Origin: an uncultured Clostridia bacterium
GTDB lineage: Bacteria; Bacillota; Clostridia; Oscillospirales; Ruminococcaceae
Length of the DNA stretch: 43,497 bases
NCBI GenBank assembly: GCA_947600065.1
Contig: CANQFZ010000013.1
Location: 1-43,497 of the forward strand
Direction: 5' to 3'
This document shows, one piece after another, positions 17,206 to 25,660 of the stretch; the stretch's first letter is position 1, and each line of letters starts with the position of its first letter. The notes beneath the pieces were generated by a model. The model saw only the letters and a list, made by a program, of their open reading frames with translations. It did not search any database and was not told the DNA's origin. A program made the translations under genes and the position numbers.

Positions 17206-17634
17206 GTTTAACAAAACGGGCGGCTACGGCATAAAATATCTTGCGTGGGTTAGTGAATCAAAGCAAAACTGCACGAACGAAAAACTCTGCATTTTTTGCA
17301 CGACCGACGCGGGGTAAAAACCACAGCCGCGCCGATGGTGGCAGAGCTTGTGCAATGCCCGCGAATAGCCGGAGGCTTTCAACGGCTGTTTAAAATACCC
17401 AATGGCTAGGGTGACAGTATACAGTTTACAGGGTAAAGTATTCAGTAATTGCTATGACCTAACGAACTGTATACTATCATCTGCCAACAAGGAGAGCGAG
17501 GGGATCCCAATAGGGGTTCCCTCGCAATCTGTTATAAGGAAAATTGAAAACATTTTTATCCGAATAAATACCGCCCTATGCATCATCAGTAATAACTGAA
17601 AATACAAAAAGGGCGGCGAGCCGTTTTTGGCAAA
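17206..17634. other. Non-coding region with two stacked hairpins
   Basis: No supported gene lies in these 429 bases. GTATACAGTT (17417-17426) pairs with AACTGTATAC (17465-17474). Just downstream, 17496-17508 pairs with 17513-17525 (GCGAGGGGATCCC against GGGGTTCCCTCGC) around the loop AATA, a 13-bp stem without a T-run. Sequence around 17411-17445 has a loose 7-base period (GTGACAG, TATACAG, TTTACAG, GGTAAAG, TATTCAG). Further right, CCGCCCT and AGGGCGG flank a CAGT-AATA-ACTG mini-hairpin and lead to a T5 run near 17627, a possible weak terminator. Confidence 0.6.
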
Positions 17635-17766
17635 TTATTGTCTGATATAAATGCCCTGCTCTTCGATATAATCTTCAAGCTCCTGTTTCATATCGCGAAT
17701 TTTTTCCTCGTCTTTTGTGACTTGGTCGTTCGTTTTCTGTTCGGTGTTTTTCTCTTTATCGTCCAT
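17635..17766 (-). CDS. Small acidic hypothetical protein, 43 aa
   Basis: An unrecognised 43-residue protein made mostly of Asp, Glu, Lys, Gln and Asn, with a predicted single amphipathic helix (EEKIRDMKQELEDYIEEQGI). The best support is its ribosome binding site: GGAGGTG lies nine bases before the ATG at 17766. The frame can be extended to 17826, but that extension (hydrophobic, Cys-containing) has no better start. It lies 95 bases downstream of ppk on the same strand and may be the last gene of a prfB-ppk transcript. It contains no toxin or antitoxin motif that I can identify. It could still be a chance frame. Confidence 0.5.
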   Translation of the reverse strand: MDDKEKNTEQKTNDQVTKDEEKIRDMKQELEDYIEEQGIYIRQ

Positions 17767-17861
17767 GACAGCGTTCACCTCCAAAAAGCTCCCTGTATTT
17801 AAGCATGCGGCAAGATGTCTGCACACTTTTTTAATTGATGGTTTAGAAATTAAGCTCGTCG

Positions 17862-19997
17862 TTATCTCGGCTTTTTTACTTTTCTTATCTTAACTCTTAT
17901 TGCGCCTGTATCGGGCTGTTCGGTTGCATTATTTGCAATGTTCGCACCGTTTTGTTCATTTATGCTGTTTGCGGCATTATAAGCCTGCTCGTAAAAATAT
18001 ATCTGAGAGTTAAGAGCGGGCGCGCCGTTTTGCTGTACACGGCGATATTGTCCGTCAGACATAAGCTCGCGGGCTTTTACATTGTCCTTCATACAAATGC
18101 TGAAAATATCGCAGACCCTGTCCGCAAGCGCTTTGTCAAGAACAGGCGCGGCAACCTCTACCCTGCGCTCGGTGTTTCTTGTCATAAAGTCCGCGCTCGA
18201 AATATAAACTCTGCGGCGTTCGTCCTTTCCGAAAATGTAGATACGGCTGTGTTCGAGAAAGCGCCCGACGATAGAAATAACGCGGATATTTTCGGTTTCT
18301 CCGGGAACTCCAGGAATAAGGCAGCATATCCCTCTCACTACAAGCTCTATCTTTACTCCCGCGCGCGAAGCCTCGGCGAGCTTTTCAATAAGATCCTTGT
18401 CTGTGAGCGAATTTATCTTTATCGCAATATAACCGTCCGCGCCGTAGGTTATCTCGTTGTCTATAAGCTCGACAATGCGGCTCTTAAGCCCTTTAGGAGC
18501 GACAAGCAGCTTATTGGTGCTTTCAACAGTGCTTTCCTCCGTGAGAGCGTTAAACACAACGGAAGCGTCTGCGCCTATCTCCTTGTTTGCGGTCATGAGC
18601 GTAAGGTCGGTATAGAGCTTTGAGGTCCTTTCGTTGTAATTTCCCGTGCCGACCTGGGTGATATAGCTTACGTCCGTTCCGTCGCGGAGCGTTATGAGAA
18701 GAAGCTTTGAATGGACTTTCAGTTCTTCGAGCCCGTAAATAACGTTTACGCCCGCGTCTTCGAGCTGTTTTGACCAGCCGATGTTGTTTTCCTCGTCAAA
18801 CCTTGCTCTGAGTTCCACAAGCGCCAGAACGTCCTTTCCGTTTTCTGCGGCTTTGTTCAGGGCGTTTATTATCTTGCTGTCGCGTGCAACGCGATAAAGG
18901 GTTATCTTTATGGACGAGACATTCGGATTTTCCGCCGCCTCGTCGAGCAGTCTTATAAACTGATTTATGTTTTCATAAGGGTAATTGAGCAGAATGTCCT
19001 TGTGCTGTATCTGCTCTATAAGCGAAACATTTCGCGATATGGAAGAAGGCTGCTGGGGAGTGAGTGGTTCAAAAAACAGGCTCTTTTCCTTTTCGAGCCG
19101 CTTTTCAAGCAGGTTCATAAAGCTTAGTGAAAGCGGAGAGCGCTGCTTGAAAACAAACGAATGTTTTACATCGAGCACCTTTTCGAGAAGCTCGACGCTC
19201 TCGCTGTCGGGATTTCCCCAGAACTCAATACGAACGGGCTGGAGCTTTTTGCGCTTTTTTATGAGCTTTGACATAATGTCCCTGAAATCCACATCATGGT
19301 CGAAAAGCGCCTCGTCTATGGGAATATCGGCGTTTCTCGTAACTCTGAAAATACAGCGCGACTCGATGATAAAGTTTGAAAATACCTGTTTTGCGCAGTG
19401 GCTTATTATCTCCTCAATGAGCAGGAATTTTCCGCTTTTGGGGAGGAATACCGCTTTCGGAAGATTTTCGGGAACGGGCAGTATTCCGAAGGTGCAGCGT
19501 GTTTCGGTCTTTTTTCTTATCTTGCAGCCGACATAGACCTCTCCGTTTTTGAAAAACGGAACGGGGTGTTTCTTATCGACAAGCCCCGTAAACAACAGCG
19601 GGAGCACCTCGCGCATAAAATATGCCTTGAAAAAGGCTTCGTCCTGCGGAGTGAGGCTGTTTATCGGAAGATGTTCTATCCCATATTCCGAAAGCCCTTT
19701 CATTATTTTTTCATACGCTTTATCTTTCGGAGAAATGAGCTTTCTTACGCTCGATGATATCTCCGAAAGCTGTTCTTTCGCGGTCATATTTGTTTTGTTG
19801 TCGCGGTCTTTGGGGTCGTAATTCATCTTGTCGAAAAGACTTCCGACCCTTATCATAAAGAACTCGTCAAGATTTGAGCAAAAAATGCTCACAAATCTCA
19901 GACGCTCAAAAAGCGGCGTGTTCTCATCAAAGGCTTCTTCAAGGACACGTTCGTTGAATTTAAGCCACGAAAGCTCGCGGTTTTCATAAAAGCCCAA
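17862..19997 (-). CDS. ppk: Polyphosphate kinase 1
   Basis: A 711-residue PPK1, which reversibly polymerises the terminal phosphate of ATP into inorganic polyphosphate. The four-domain family layout is present: N-terminal ENRELSWLKFNERVLEEA, head domain, then C1 and C2 catalytic domains. The autophosphorylated histidine should be H429 in KVHSKLLLI, followed by VGTGNYNERTSKLYTDL. The second catalytic histidine is H583 in FLEHSRIYIF. Translation starts at TTG 19997 with GGAGG eight bases upstream; no ATG fits the conserved N-terminus better. It begins 18 bases after the prfB stop, so the two genes are almost certainly cotranscribed. The C-terminal 35 residues are Asn/Ala-rich and then basic, outside the conserved fold. 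Confidence 0.96.
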   Translation of the reverse strand: MGFYENRELSWLKFNERVLEEAFDENTPLFERLRFVSIFCSNLDEFFMIRVGSLFDKMNYDPKDRDNKTNMTAKEQLSEISSSVRKLISPKDKAYEKIMKGLSEYGIEHLPINSLTPQDEAFFKAYFMREVLPLLFTGLVDKKHPVPFFKNGEVYVGCKIRKKTETRCTFGILPVPENLPKAVFLPKSGKFLLIEEIISHCAKQVFSNFIIESRCIFRVTRNADIPIDEALFDHDVDFRDIMSKLIKKRKKLQPVRIEFWGNPDSESVELLEKVLDVKHSFVFKQRSPLSLSFMNLLEKRLEKEKSLFFEPLTPQQPSSISRNVSLIEQIQHKDILLNYPYENINQFIRLLDEAAENPNVSSIKITLYRVARDSKIINALNKAAENGKDVLALVELRARFDEENNIGWSKQLEDAGVNVIYGLEELKVHSKLLLITLRDGTDVSYITQVGTGNYNERTSKLYTDLTLMTANKEIGADASVVFNALTEESTVESTNKLLVAPKGLKSRIVELIDNEITYGADGYIAIKINSLTDKDLIEKLAEASRAGVKIELVVRGICCLIPGVPGETENIRVISIVGRFLEHSRIYIFGKDERRRVYISSADFMTRNTERRVEVAAPVLDKALADRVCDIFSICMKDNVKARELMSDGQYRRVQQNGAPALNSQIYFYEQAYNAANSINEQNGANIANNATEQPDTGAIRVKIRKVKKPR

Positions 19998-20015
19998 TTT
20001 TTGTCCCTCCGATTA

Positions 20016-21122
20016 TTACTTTTGGCTTTGCATTTTGAGATATGCATTTATAAATCCGTCAAGATCCCCGTCCATAACGGCGTTTATATTTCCGCTCTCA
20101 AAATTTGTGCGGTGGTCTTTGGCGAGAGTATACGGCATAAATACATACGAGCGTATCTGGCTTCCCCATTCGATCTTTAATTGTTCGCCCTTTATGTCGC
20201 TTATCTTTTCGAGATGTTCCTGCTCTTTTATCTGAATGAGCTTACTCATCAGCATCTTCATTGCAAACTCGCGGTTCTGAACCTGCGAACGCTGGGTCTG
20301 GCAGGCTGTGACAATGCCCGTAGGCTTATGGATAAGTCTGACTGCCGAGCTTGTTTTGTTTATATGCTGACCACCCGCGCCGCTTGAACGGTAAACTTCC
20401 ATTATGAGATCTTCCGGGCGTATTTCTACAGAAATGTCTTTTTCAATTTCGGGCATTACTTCAACGGAAGCGAAGCTTGTATGTCTCCTTCCTGCCGCGT
20501 CGAACGGCGACACTCTGACAAGTCTGTGAACGCCGTGTTCGCTCTTTAAAAAGCCGTATGCATTAAAGCCCTCTATATGGATAGAAGCGCTTTTTATTCC
20601 CGCTTCGTCCCCGTCGAGAATGTCGAGAATTTCGGTTTTGAACCCGTGGGAATCCGCCCATTTCGTATACATTCTCACAAGCATTGACACCCAGTCCTGC
20701 GCCTCTGTGCCGCCTGCGCCCGCATGAAATGAAAGAATTGCGTTTGAGCTGTCATATTCGCCCGTGAGGAGCGTTGAGAGCTTTTGTTCTTCGAGAGAGG
20801 TCTTTACTTTTTGCGCAAGTTCTTTTACCTCGCCCAACATACTCTCGTCATTTTCTTCTTCCGCAAGTTCTATCATCGTCAGAACATCATCGCGGTTTGA
20901 ACAAAGCTTATTGTATTCCTCGATCGTCTGCTTATAGTGCCCGATCTGCTGAAGAATAGCACTCGATTTTTCCGCATCGTCCCAGAAGTTCGGCTCTGTC
21001 GTTTTCATCTCAAGCTCATCAAGCTTTATCTTTACCGCGTCCAGATTTAAAGCAGAGCGAAGATCGTCGAGCTCGGGCTTTAAATTTTCCATTTCCAGGC
21101 GCGTTTCATCATATTGTATCAT
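20016..21122 (-). CDS. prfB: Peptide chain release factor 2, without programmed frameshift
   Basis: A 368-residue class I release factor that terminates translation at UGA and UAA. The RF2-specific stop-codon motif SPF is present (VRVSPFDAAGRRH), and the catalytic GGQ is G250-G251-Q252 in SSGAGGQHINKTSSAVR. The gene reads through in one frame from ATG 21122 (AAGGA eight bases upstream). The region where many bacteria have the CUU-UGA-C frameshift reads GCT TTA AAT CTG GAC (LRSALNLDAVK), with no stop and no Shine-Dalgarno-like element. Autoregulation by frameshifting is thus absent. The leader instead carries a short ORF ending in UGA-C (21177-21209). ppk follows on the same transcript. Confidence 0.96.
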   Translation of the reverse strand: MIQYDETRLEMENLKPELDDLRSALNLDAVKIKLDELEMKTTEPNFWDDAEKSSAILQQIGHYKQTIEEYNKLCSNRDDVLTMIELAEEENDESMLGEVKELAQKVKTSLEEQKLSTLLTGEYDSSNAILSFHAGAGGTEAQDWVSMLVRMYTKWADSHGFKTEILDILDGDEAGIKSASIHIEGFNAYGFLKSEHGVHRLVRVSPFDAAGRRHTSFASVEVMPEIEKDISVEIRPEDLIMEVYRSSGAGGQHINKTSSAVRLIHKPTGIVTACQTQRSQVQNREFAMKMLMSKLIQIKEQEHLEKISDIKGEQLKIEWGSQIRSYVFMPYTLAKDHRTNFESGNINAVMDGDLDGFINAYLKMQSQK

Positions 21123-21176
21123 ATAAAAAATCCTTTCGTTACTATAGGTTTGAATTATTATAAAAAGCCAAGCCCG

Positions 21177-21209
21177 TCAGTAACGCTTTTCGTCAGAAAA
21201 AATATGCAT
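21177..21209 (-). CDS. Putative 10-codon leader ORF upstream of prfB, ending in UGA
   Basis: In the prfB leader an ATG at 21209 opens the peptide MHIFSDEKRY, stopped by UGA at 21177-21179 and followed by C. AAAGG lies about ten bases upstream of the ATG. The last codons and the UGA fall inside a possible hairpin, AAAAGC (minus strand, about 21185-21190) with GCTTTT (about 21163-21168), followed by U-rich sequence. UGA-C is the slow-termination context used in classical RF2 frameshift sites. A regulatory role is my inference. Confidence 0.4.
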   Translation of the reverse strand: MHIFSDEKRY

Positions 21210-21275
21210 GGGTTATCTGCCTTTCGATTATTTTGCAATGTTCCGTTATTAAGAACAATTCGCTGTCTTTGAATT

Positions 21276-21304
21276 ATTATACATCATTATTTAAAAAATG
21301 TCAA
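21276..21304 (-). promoter_or_regulatory. Perfect-consensus sigma-A promoter for prfB-ppk
   Basis: On the minus strand TTGACA (21299-21304), a 17-base spacer and TATAAT (21276-21281) match consensus exactly. Transcription would begin near 21269, giving an unusually long leader of about 147 bases before the prfB ATG. Confidence 0.8.
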
Positions 21305-21335
21305 GCGTCGAAAAAATGTCCGCCGATGATCGGGC

Positions 21336-23099
21336 TTAAATCGGCTCTGTCGCTTTTCTCAGCCACTCTTTTTCTTCTTCGTCCATAAGCGGCGAAAGCT
21401 TTTCAAAAACGAGCGCGTGATAATCGTTTAGAGTTTCAATTTGATGAGGATCAAGATACTTCTTTTCAATTCCCTCGCGGTCAAAAGGAACGAGCGTAAG
21501 CGGCGAAAATTTTAAAAATCCCGTTTCATTGTCAGCCTCGCACAACAGCAAGCTCTCATGCCTTATCCCGAACTTTCCCTCGACATACAGCCCGGGCTCG
21601 TCGGAGGTTATCATTCCTTCTTGAAGCGGCACTTCCTCTGCCGCGCGGCAGCTTATGCGCTGGGGGCCCTCGTGGACGTTCAGCACAAAGCCTACTCCGT
21701 GACCCGTGCTGTGTCTGTAGTCATAACCGTTCTGCCAGAGCGGTTCACGCGCGGCATAATCGAGGGTGCTTCCCCTCATGTCTTTGGGGAACTTTGCCGC
21801 AAGAAGGTTTAAATGCCCCGCGAGCACAAGCGTGAATGCGCGTTTTTCTTCTTCGGAAATTTCTCCGAGCACAAAGGTTCGGGTTATGTCGGTCGTGCCG
21901 TCAAGATAATGCCCGCCCGTATCTGAAAGCAACATTCCGCGCGGCTTTATCTCCGCGTTTGTTTCCTCCGTCACCGAATAATGCACTATAGCTCCGTGTT
22001 CTCCGTATGCCATTATCGGCGCAAAACTCTGCCCGAGGTAGTTTTCTCCGAGTTTTCTAAGCTCTTCGAGCTTTTCCGCCGCAGAAATTTCGGTCACTTT
22101 TTCAAAACCTACAGATGACTTCAGCCATTTCATAAAGCGCGTTACGGCAAGTCCGTCGCGGATATGAGCGTTCTTTTCGCAAGATATCTCCACATCGTCC
22201 TTTATTGCTTTAATAAGCTCTATGGGGCTTGGAGCATGTTTACCAATTGATTGCGACTTCTTTGAGGACTCAAGTGTGTGATTAGCGGTTTTTACGTCAA
22301 ACCAAATGGACTTGTTATATGCTGCTATTTCGCTGTAAATATCGTTGTAATCAAGAATTTCGATATTGTCGGCTTTAAGTTTTTCTACTATCTCGTCGCT
22401 GAATATCGTTTTATTCGCAAACAGCTTTGTGGGAGAGTTGTCCGTAAATATCATCATAAAAGCCAAAAACAGCGGACAGTATTCAATATCCCCGCCGCGC
22501 AGATTTAAGGTCCACGCTATCTCGTCAAGCGCGGAAACGACAAGGCAGTCTGCTTCTTTCTCTTTCAGTTTCTCACGGATAAGAGCTATCTTTTCCGCTC
22601 TTGTCCTGCCGCAATATTTTTCGGGCAGCATAAAAACAGGTTCTGCCGAAAGCGGCGGGCGGTCTTTCCAAACGAGCTCTCCGAAATCAATATCGGTAAG
22701 AAGCGAGGCTTTCTTTCTGAGATCACGCTCGAGAATAAATGCATACATATCTGAAACCGTTCTCCCGTCAAATCCGAGCACGGAATTTTCGGGCATTTCA
22801 TTCTTTAGGAAATCTTCTATAGTCGGCGTTTCGCTGTCTCCCATTTTCATAAGTGAAATGCCGCTGTCCGAAAGTTCGCGTTCAGCCTGTAAAAAATAGC
22901 GCCCGTCCGTCCAGAGAGCCGCTTTGTCGAGCGTTACGACAAGCGTTCCCGCAGAGCCCGTAAAGCCGCTCAGATACTCGCGGAGCTTGAAGTACTCTCC
23001 GATGTATTCCGAACAGTGAAAGTCGCTCGAAGGGATAACAGCCGCGTATATTCCCTTGCTTCTCATAACTTCCCGAAGCATTTCAATTTCTTTTTTCAT
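21336..23099 (-). CDS. Xaa-Pro aminopeptidase (M24B, long APP1-like form)
   Basis: A 587-residue metallopeptidase that would remove an N-terminal residue preceding proline. Two creatinase-type N-terminal domains (residues 1-300: GFTGSAGTLVVTLDKAALW, TDGRYFLQAE) precede the pita-bread catalytic domain. Dinuclear metal ligands are visible: the two Asp of LLSDTGGHYLDGTTDITRTF, the His of STGHGVGFVLNVHEGP, and Glu residues in SDEPGLYVEGKFGIRHE. The length fits the eukaryote-like three-domain form common in Clostridia rather than short PepP or PepQ. ATG 23099 is chosen because GAGGTG lies eight bases upstream; an ATG at 23117 has none. The start overlaps the pulA end by 17 bases, implying translational coupling. 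No signal peptide, so cytosolic. Confidence 0.93.
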   Translation of the reverse strand: MKKEIEMLREVMRSKGIYAAVIPSSDFHCSEYIGEYFKLREYLSGFTGSAGTLVVTLDKAALWTDGRYFLQAERELSDSGISLMKMGDSETPTIEDFLKNEMPENSVLGFDGRTVSDMYAFILERDLRKKASLLTDIDFGELVWKDRPPLSAEPVFMLPEKYCGRTRAEKIALIREKLKEKEADCLVVSALDEIAWTLNLRGGDIEYCPLFLAFMMIFTDNSPTKLFANKTIFSDEIVEKLKADNIEILDYNDIYSEIAAYNKSIWFDVKTANHTLESSKKSQSIGKHAPSPIELIKAIKDDVEISCEKNAHIRDGLAVTRFMKWLKSSVGFEKVTEISAAEKLEELRKLGENYLGQSFAPIMAYGEHGAIVHYSVTEETNAEIKPRGMLLSDTGGHYLDGTTDITRTFVLGEISEEEKRAFTLVLAGHLNLLAAKFPKDMRGSTLDYAAREPLWQNGYDYRHSTGHGVGFVLNVHEGPQRISCRAAEEVPLQEGMITSDEPGLYVEGKFGIRHESLLLCEADNETGFLKFSPLTLVPFDREGIEKKYLDPHQIETLNDYHALVFEKLSPLMDEEEKEWLRKATEPI

Positions 23100-24864
23100 T
23101 GGTTTTACACCTCGCAATAAGAACGCTGTGTTTCCCGCAGGACAGTCCTTTTTTCAGATACAGCGGGCTGTCCGAAGCGGAATTTTCATCAGCGTAAATT
23201 TCATATTCATAGTTTTTATCAATTACAAGTTTTTTGTCGGTAGGGTTTATTATCATCACAAACTTTTCGTTTTTCATGACAATAAAGCCGTTTGTTTCGG
23301 AAAATGTTCCGCCGCCGAACTCATTCAAAAACCGCTTTCTGAAAGCTAAAATTCCTCGGTAATATTCGCAGAGAGCGCGATTTTCGGAGATCATATCCCA
23401 CTTTATGGAGTTTATGCTGTCGGGGAGGTCATAGCTGTTCGAGCTATGATTTTTGGTTCGGAGAAACTCCTGACCCGAGTGCAGGAATAAAATGCCTTTT
23501 GATACTGCCAGAAGCGCAGCGGCTGTTTTTTCGAGAGGCATTATTTTGCGTTTGTCATGTGTTTTAAGCGCAATACATAGCCTGTCAAAAAGCGTGTGGT
23601 CGTCGTGACATTCGGCATAATTTATCGTCTGCGATATTTCGCAAATACCGCGCTTTCCTAAAACGGCATTTTTTATCGGCTCAAAGCGCCCCATATTCCC
23701 GCACAAAAATCCCTTGTCGTTTACGTCAAAGACATTCCCGCGAAGCGCGTCGCGGAAGCTGTCGCTGAAAAAAGCAATTCCCGAAAGCCTGTCTGCGTTT
23801 TTAAGTACCGCGCGGCGGTTTTCCGAAAGAGCGCTCTCCCCGCCTGTCCAGCCCTCTCCGTAAATGAGAATGTCGGGGTTTATTGCTTTCAGCTTTTTTC
23901 GGATAAACCTCATCGTTTCAATATCCAGAAGCCCCATAAGGTCAAAGCGAAATCCGTCCAGATGATATTCTCTTGCAAGGAATGTGACGCTGTCAAGAAT
24001 AAACTTCCGCGCCATTTTCCTCTCGCTCGCAAACTCGTTTCCGCAGCCCGAGCCGTTTGAAAATCCGTTCTCTCCCCTGAAAAAATACCCCGACACCTGC
24101 CGCTCAAAAACAGACCTTCCCGCGTCAAAAACGTGATTATAAACAACGTCCGCTATAACTCCCATTCCCGCGTTATGGACCGCCATAACAAGTTTTCTTA
24201 GTTCAATTATCGCGTTATCGACGGCATAATAACCGCAGGGAGCGTTATAAAAACGCGGGTCGTATCCCCAGTTATATTCTCGTTTATTGTAATCAAAATC
24301 GAAAACGGGCATGAGTTGTATATGCGTTACGCCGAGGGTTTTTATATATTCAAGCCCGCAGACGTCGCCATAACTGTTCTTTACATTCTCTTCGCAAAAC
24401 GCAAGGAATTTTCCGCGGTTTGAAAAGCCCGCGCTTTCGTCCATAGAAAAATCGCGGACGGAAAGCTCGTAGATTATCGGGTCTTTAATTGAAACGGGCT
24501 TGTCGTTTTCCCAACCGAGCGGCGCGTTTTTGTCCATATCCGTTATGATACCGCGCGTTCCGTCTTTGTTTATAAGATATGAATAGCTGTCGGAAAACTC
24601 TCTTTCCTTGCCGTTTTGAATAACCGAAAAGTCATACTCTTTTCCCGAAAGGTCTCCTTTTACTTCAAGCTCGAAAACGCTTTTGTTACGTTTCATACGG
24701 ACTTTAAAAATACGCTTGTTATCCGCGTTGTAAAGCCTTAAAAAAGCCTTTTCGGCAAAAGGCTGCCAAAATCTGAAAAGCGTTTTATTCGGCGAATAAA
24801 TTGCTCCCAATTTGCCGCGAAAGCCGCTCTTTTCGATTATTTTAAGCTCACTTTTTGTCATCAT
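23083..24864 (-). CDS. pulA: Type I pullulanase, intracellular (GH13)
   Basis: A 593-residue alpha-1,6-debranching enzyme. Residues 20-115 form a CBM48-like beta-sandwich (FRFWQPFAEKAFLRLYNAD), followed by the GH13 barrel. The type I pullulanase signature YNWGYDP is present. The catalytic triad is the Asp of GFRFDLMGLL (nucleophile), the Glu of YGEGWTGG (acid/base) and the Asp of AECHDDHTLFDRL. There is no signal peptide, so it works on cytosolic glycogen or imported maltodextrin, in step with malQ two genes upstream. The gene starts at ATG 24864 (or 24861), overlapping the TtcA-like gene end by 17 bases. It is slightly shorter than many intracellular pullulanases, with no visible extra N-terminal domain. 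Confidence 0.93.
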   Translation of the reverse strand: MMTKSELKIIEKSGFRGKLGAIYSPNKTLFRFWQPFAEKAFLRLYNADNKRIFKVRMKRNKSVFELEVKGDLSGKEYDFSVIQNGKEREFSDSYSYLINKDGTRGIITDMDKNAPLGWENDKPVSIKDPIIYELSVRDFSMDESAGFSNRGKFLAFCEENVKNSYGDVCGLEYIKTLGVTHIQLMPVFDFDYNKREYNWGYDPRFYNAPCGYYAVDNAIIELRKLVMAVHNAGMGVIADVVYNHVFDAGRSVFERQVSGYFFRGENGFSNGSGCGNEFASERKMARKFILDSVTFLAREYHLDGFRFDLMGLLDIETMRFIRKKLKAINPDILIYGEGWTGGESALSENRRAVLKNADRLSGIAFFSDSFRDALRGNVFDVNDKGFLCGNMGRFEPIKNAVLGKRGICEISQTINYAECHDDHTLFDRLCIALKTHDKRKIMPLEKTAAALLAVSKGILFLHSGQEFLRTKNHSSNSYDLPDSINSIKWDMISENRALCEYYRGILAFRKRFLNEFGGGTFSETNGFIVMKNEKFVMIINPTDKKLVIDKNYEYEIYADENSASDSPLYLKKGLSCGKHSVLIARCKTNEKRN

Positions 24865-25660
24865 CTTCAAACCTGTCAAGAAAGCTGTGTATCCCGTCGC
24901 TGTCCTTGTATGAGATTATCCTGTCAAGGCGGACGTTATGCACGCTTCGGAAAATGTTCACGGCTACCTGCGGATTTTCCTCGCAAAGCTCTGCGATAAG
25001 CCGCTTTATCGCCGCACGCTCCGAGCCGTTTTCGCGGTCTTTAAGCGCGCAGTCGCAGCCCGCTCTTTCTATTTTGCACCTGTCCGCCCACTCGATTATG
25101 TCCTTTTCACGGACAAAATACAAAGGACGGATAAGCTCCATTCCCTCAAAATTCTGAGCCTTTACGCGCGGGAGCATTGTCTGAGCCTGCCCGCCGTAAA
25201 GCATACCCATAAGTATGCTTTCTATTGCGTCGTCGAAATGATGTCCGAGAGCAATTTTGCCGCAGCCGAGCTCCTTTGCTTTTTTGTACAGCAGTCCCCT
25301 GCGCATTTTTGAACACAGAAAGCAGGGGTTTTTCTCCTTTTCAACGAGCCTGAAAACATCGGTCTTAAAGATCGTAAGATCAACATTGAGGCGCTCTGCG
25401 TTTGACTTTATAATACTAAGCGTCTGCTCGGAAAAGCCCGCGTCCATTGTGAGATATTTTACGGATATGGGTGTTTTCCCGTAAAGCTCGTATCTGCGAA
25501 AGAGCGCCGCAAGCAGAAGCGAATCTTTTCCTCCCGAAACGCAGACGCATATTTTGTCGCCGCTTTTAAAGAGCCTGTATTCTTCTATTGCCTTATAAAA
25601 AGGCTTTGTAATGCCGTGGGCAAAATCTTTGCTGAGGCTGTCGAGAATTATGTCTTTCAT
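24848..25660 (-). CDS. ttcA: TtcA-like tRNA 2-thiolation ATPase (PP-loop)
   Basis: A 270-residue enzyme of the TtcA/TilS superfamily, expected to adenylate and thiolate a tRNA base such as C32. The PP-loop is VSGGKDSLLL near residue 45. The pair of cysteines PCFLCSKMRRGLL and a later AGCDCALKD supply the Fe-S cluster cysteines typical of TtcA, and GHHFDDAIES is the second family signature. The frame is open up to 25906, but that extension lies inside malQ and lacks homology. ATG 25660 overlaps the malQ stop as ATGA, giving the family N-terminus MKDIILDSLSKDFAHGI. No good ribosome binding site is present, which fits translational coupling to malQ. TilS is ruled out by length and cysteines. Confidence 0.85.
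   Translation of the reverse strand: MKDIILDSLSKDFAHGITKPFYKAIEEYRLFKSGDKICVCVSGGKDSLLLAALFRRYELYGKTPISVKYLTMDAGFSEQTLSIIKSNAERLNVDLTIFKTDVFRLVEKEKNPCFLCSKMRRGLLYKKAKELGCGKIALGHHFDDAIESILMGMLYGGQAQTMLPRVKAQNFEGMELIRPLYFVREKDIIEWADRCKIERAGCDCALKDRENGSERAAIKRLIAELCEENPQVAVNIFRSVHNVRLDRIISYKDSDGIHSFLDRFEDDDKK

Noticed and set aside
17402-17599. 65-residue open frame on the plus strand in the region after the Ter operon
   Set aside because: No ribosome binding site, it spans two hairpins, and the peptide has no recognisable pattern; most likely chance.
20990-21122. Hidden programmed +1 frameshift near the start of prfB
   Set aside because: The frame is continuous from ATG to the conserved core and the expected site has no UGA.
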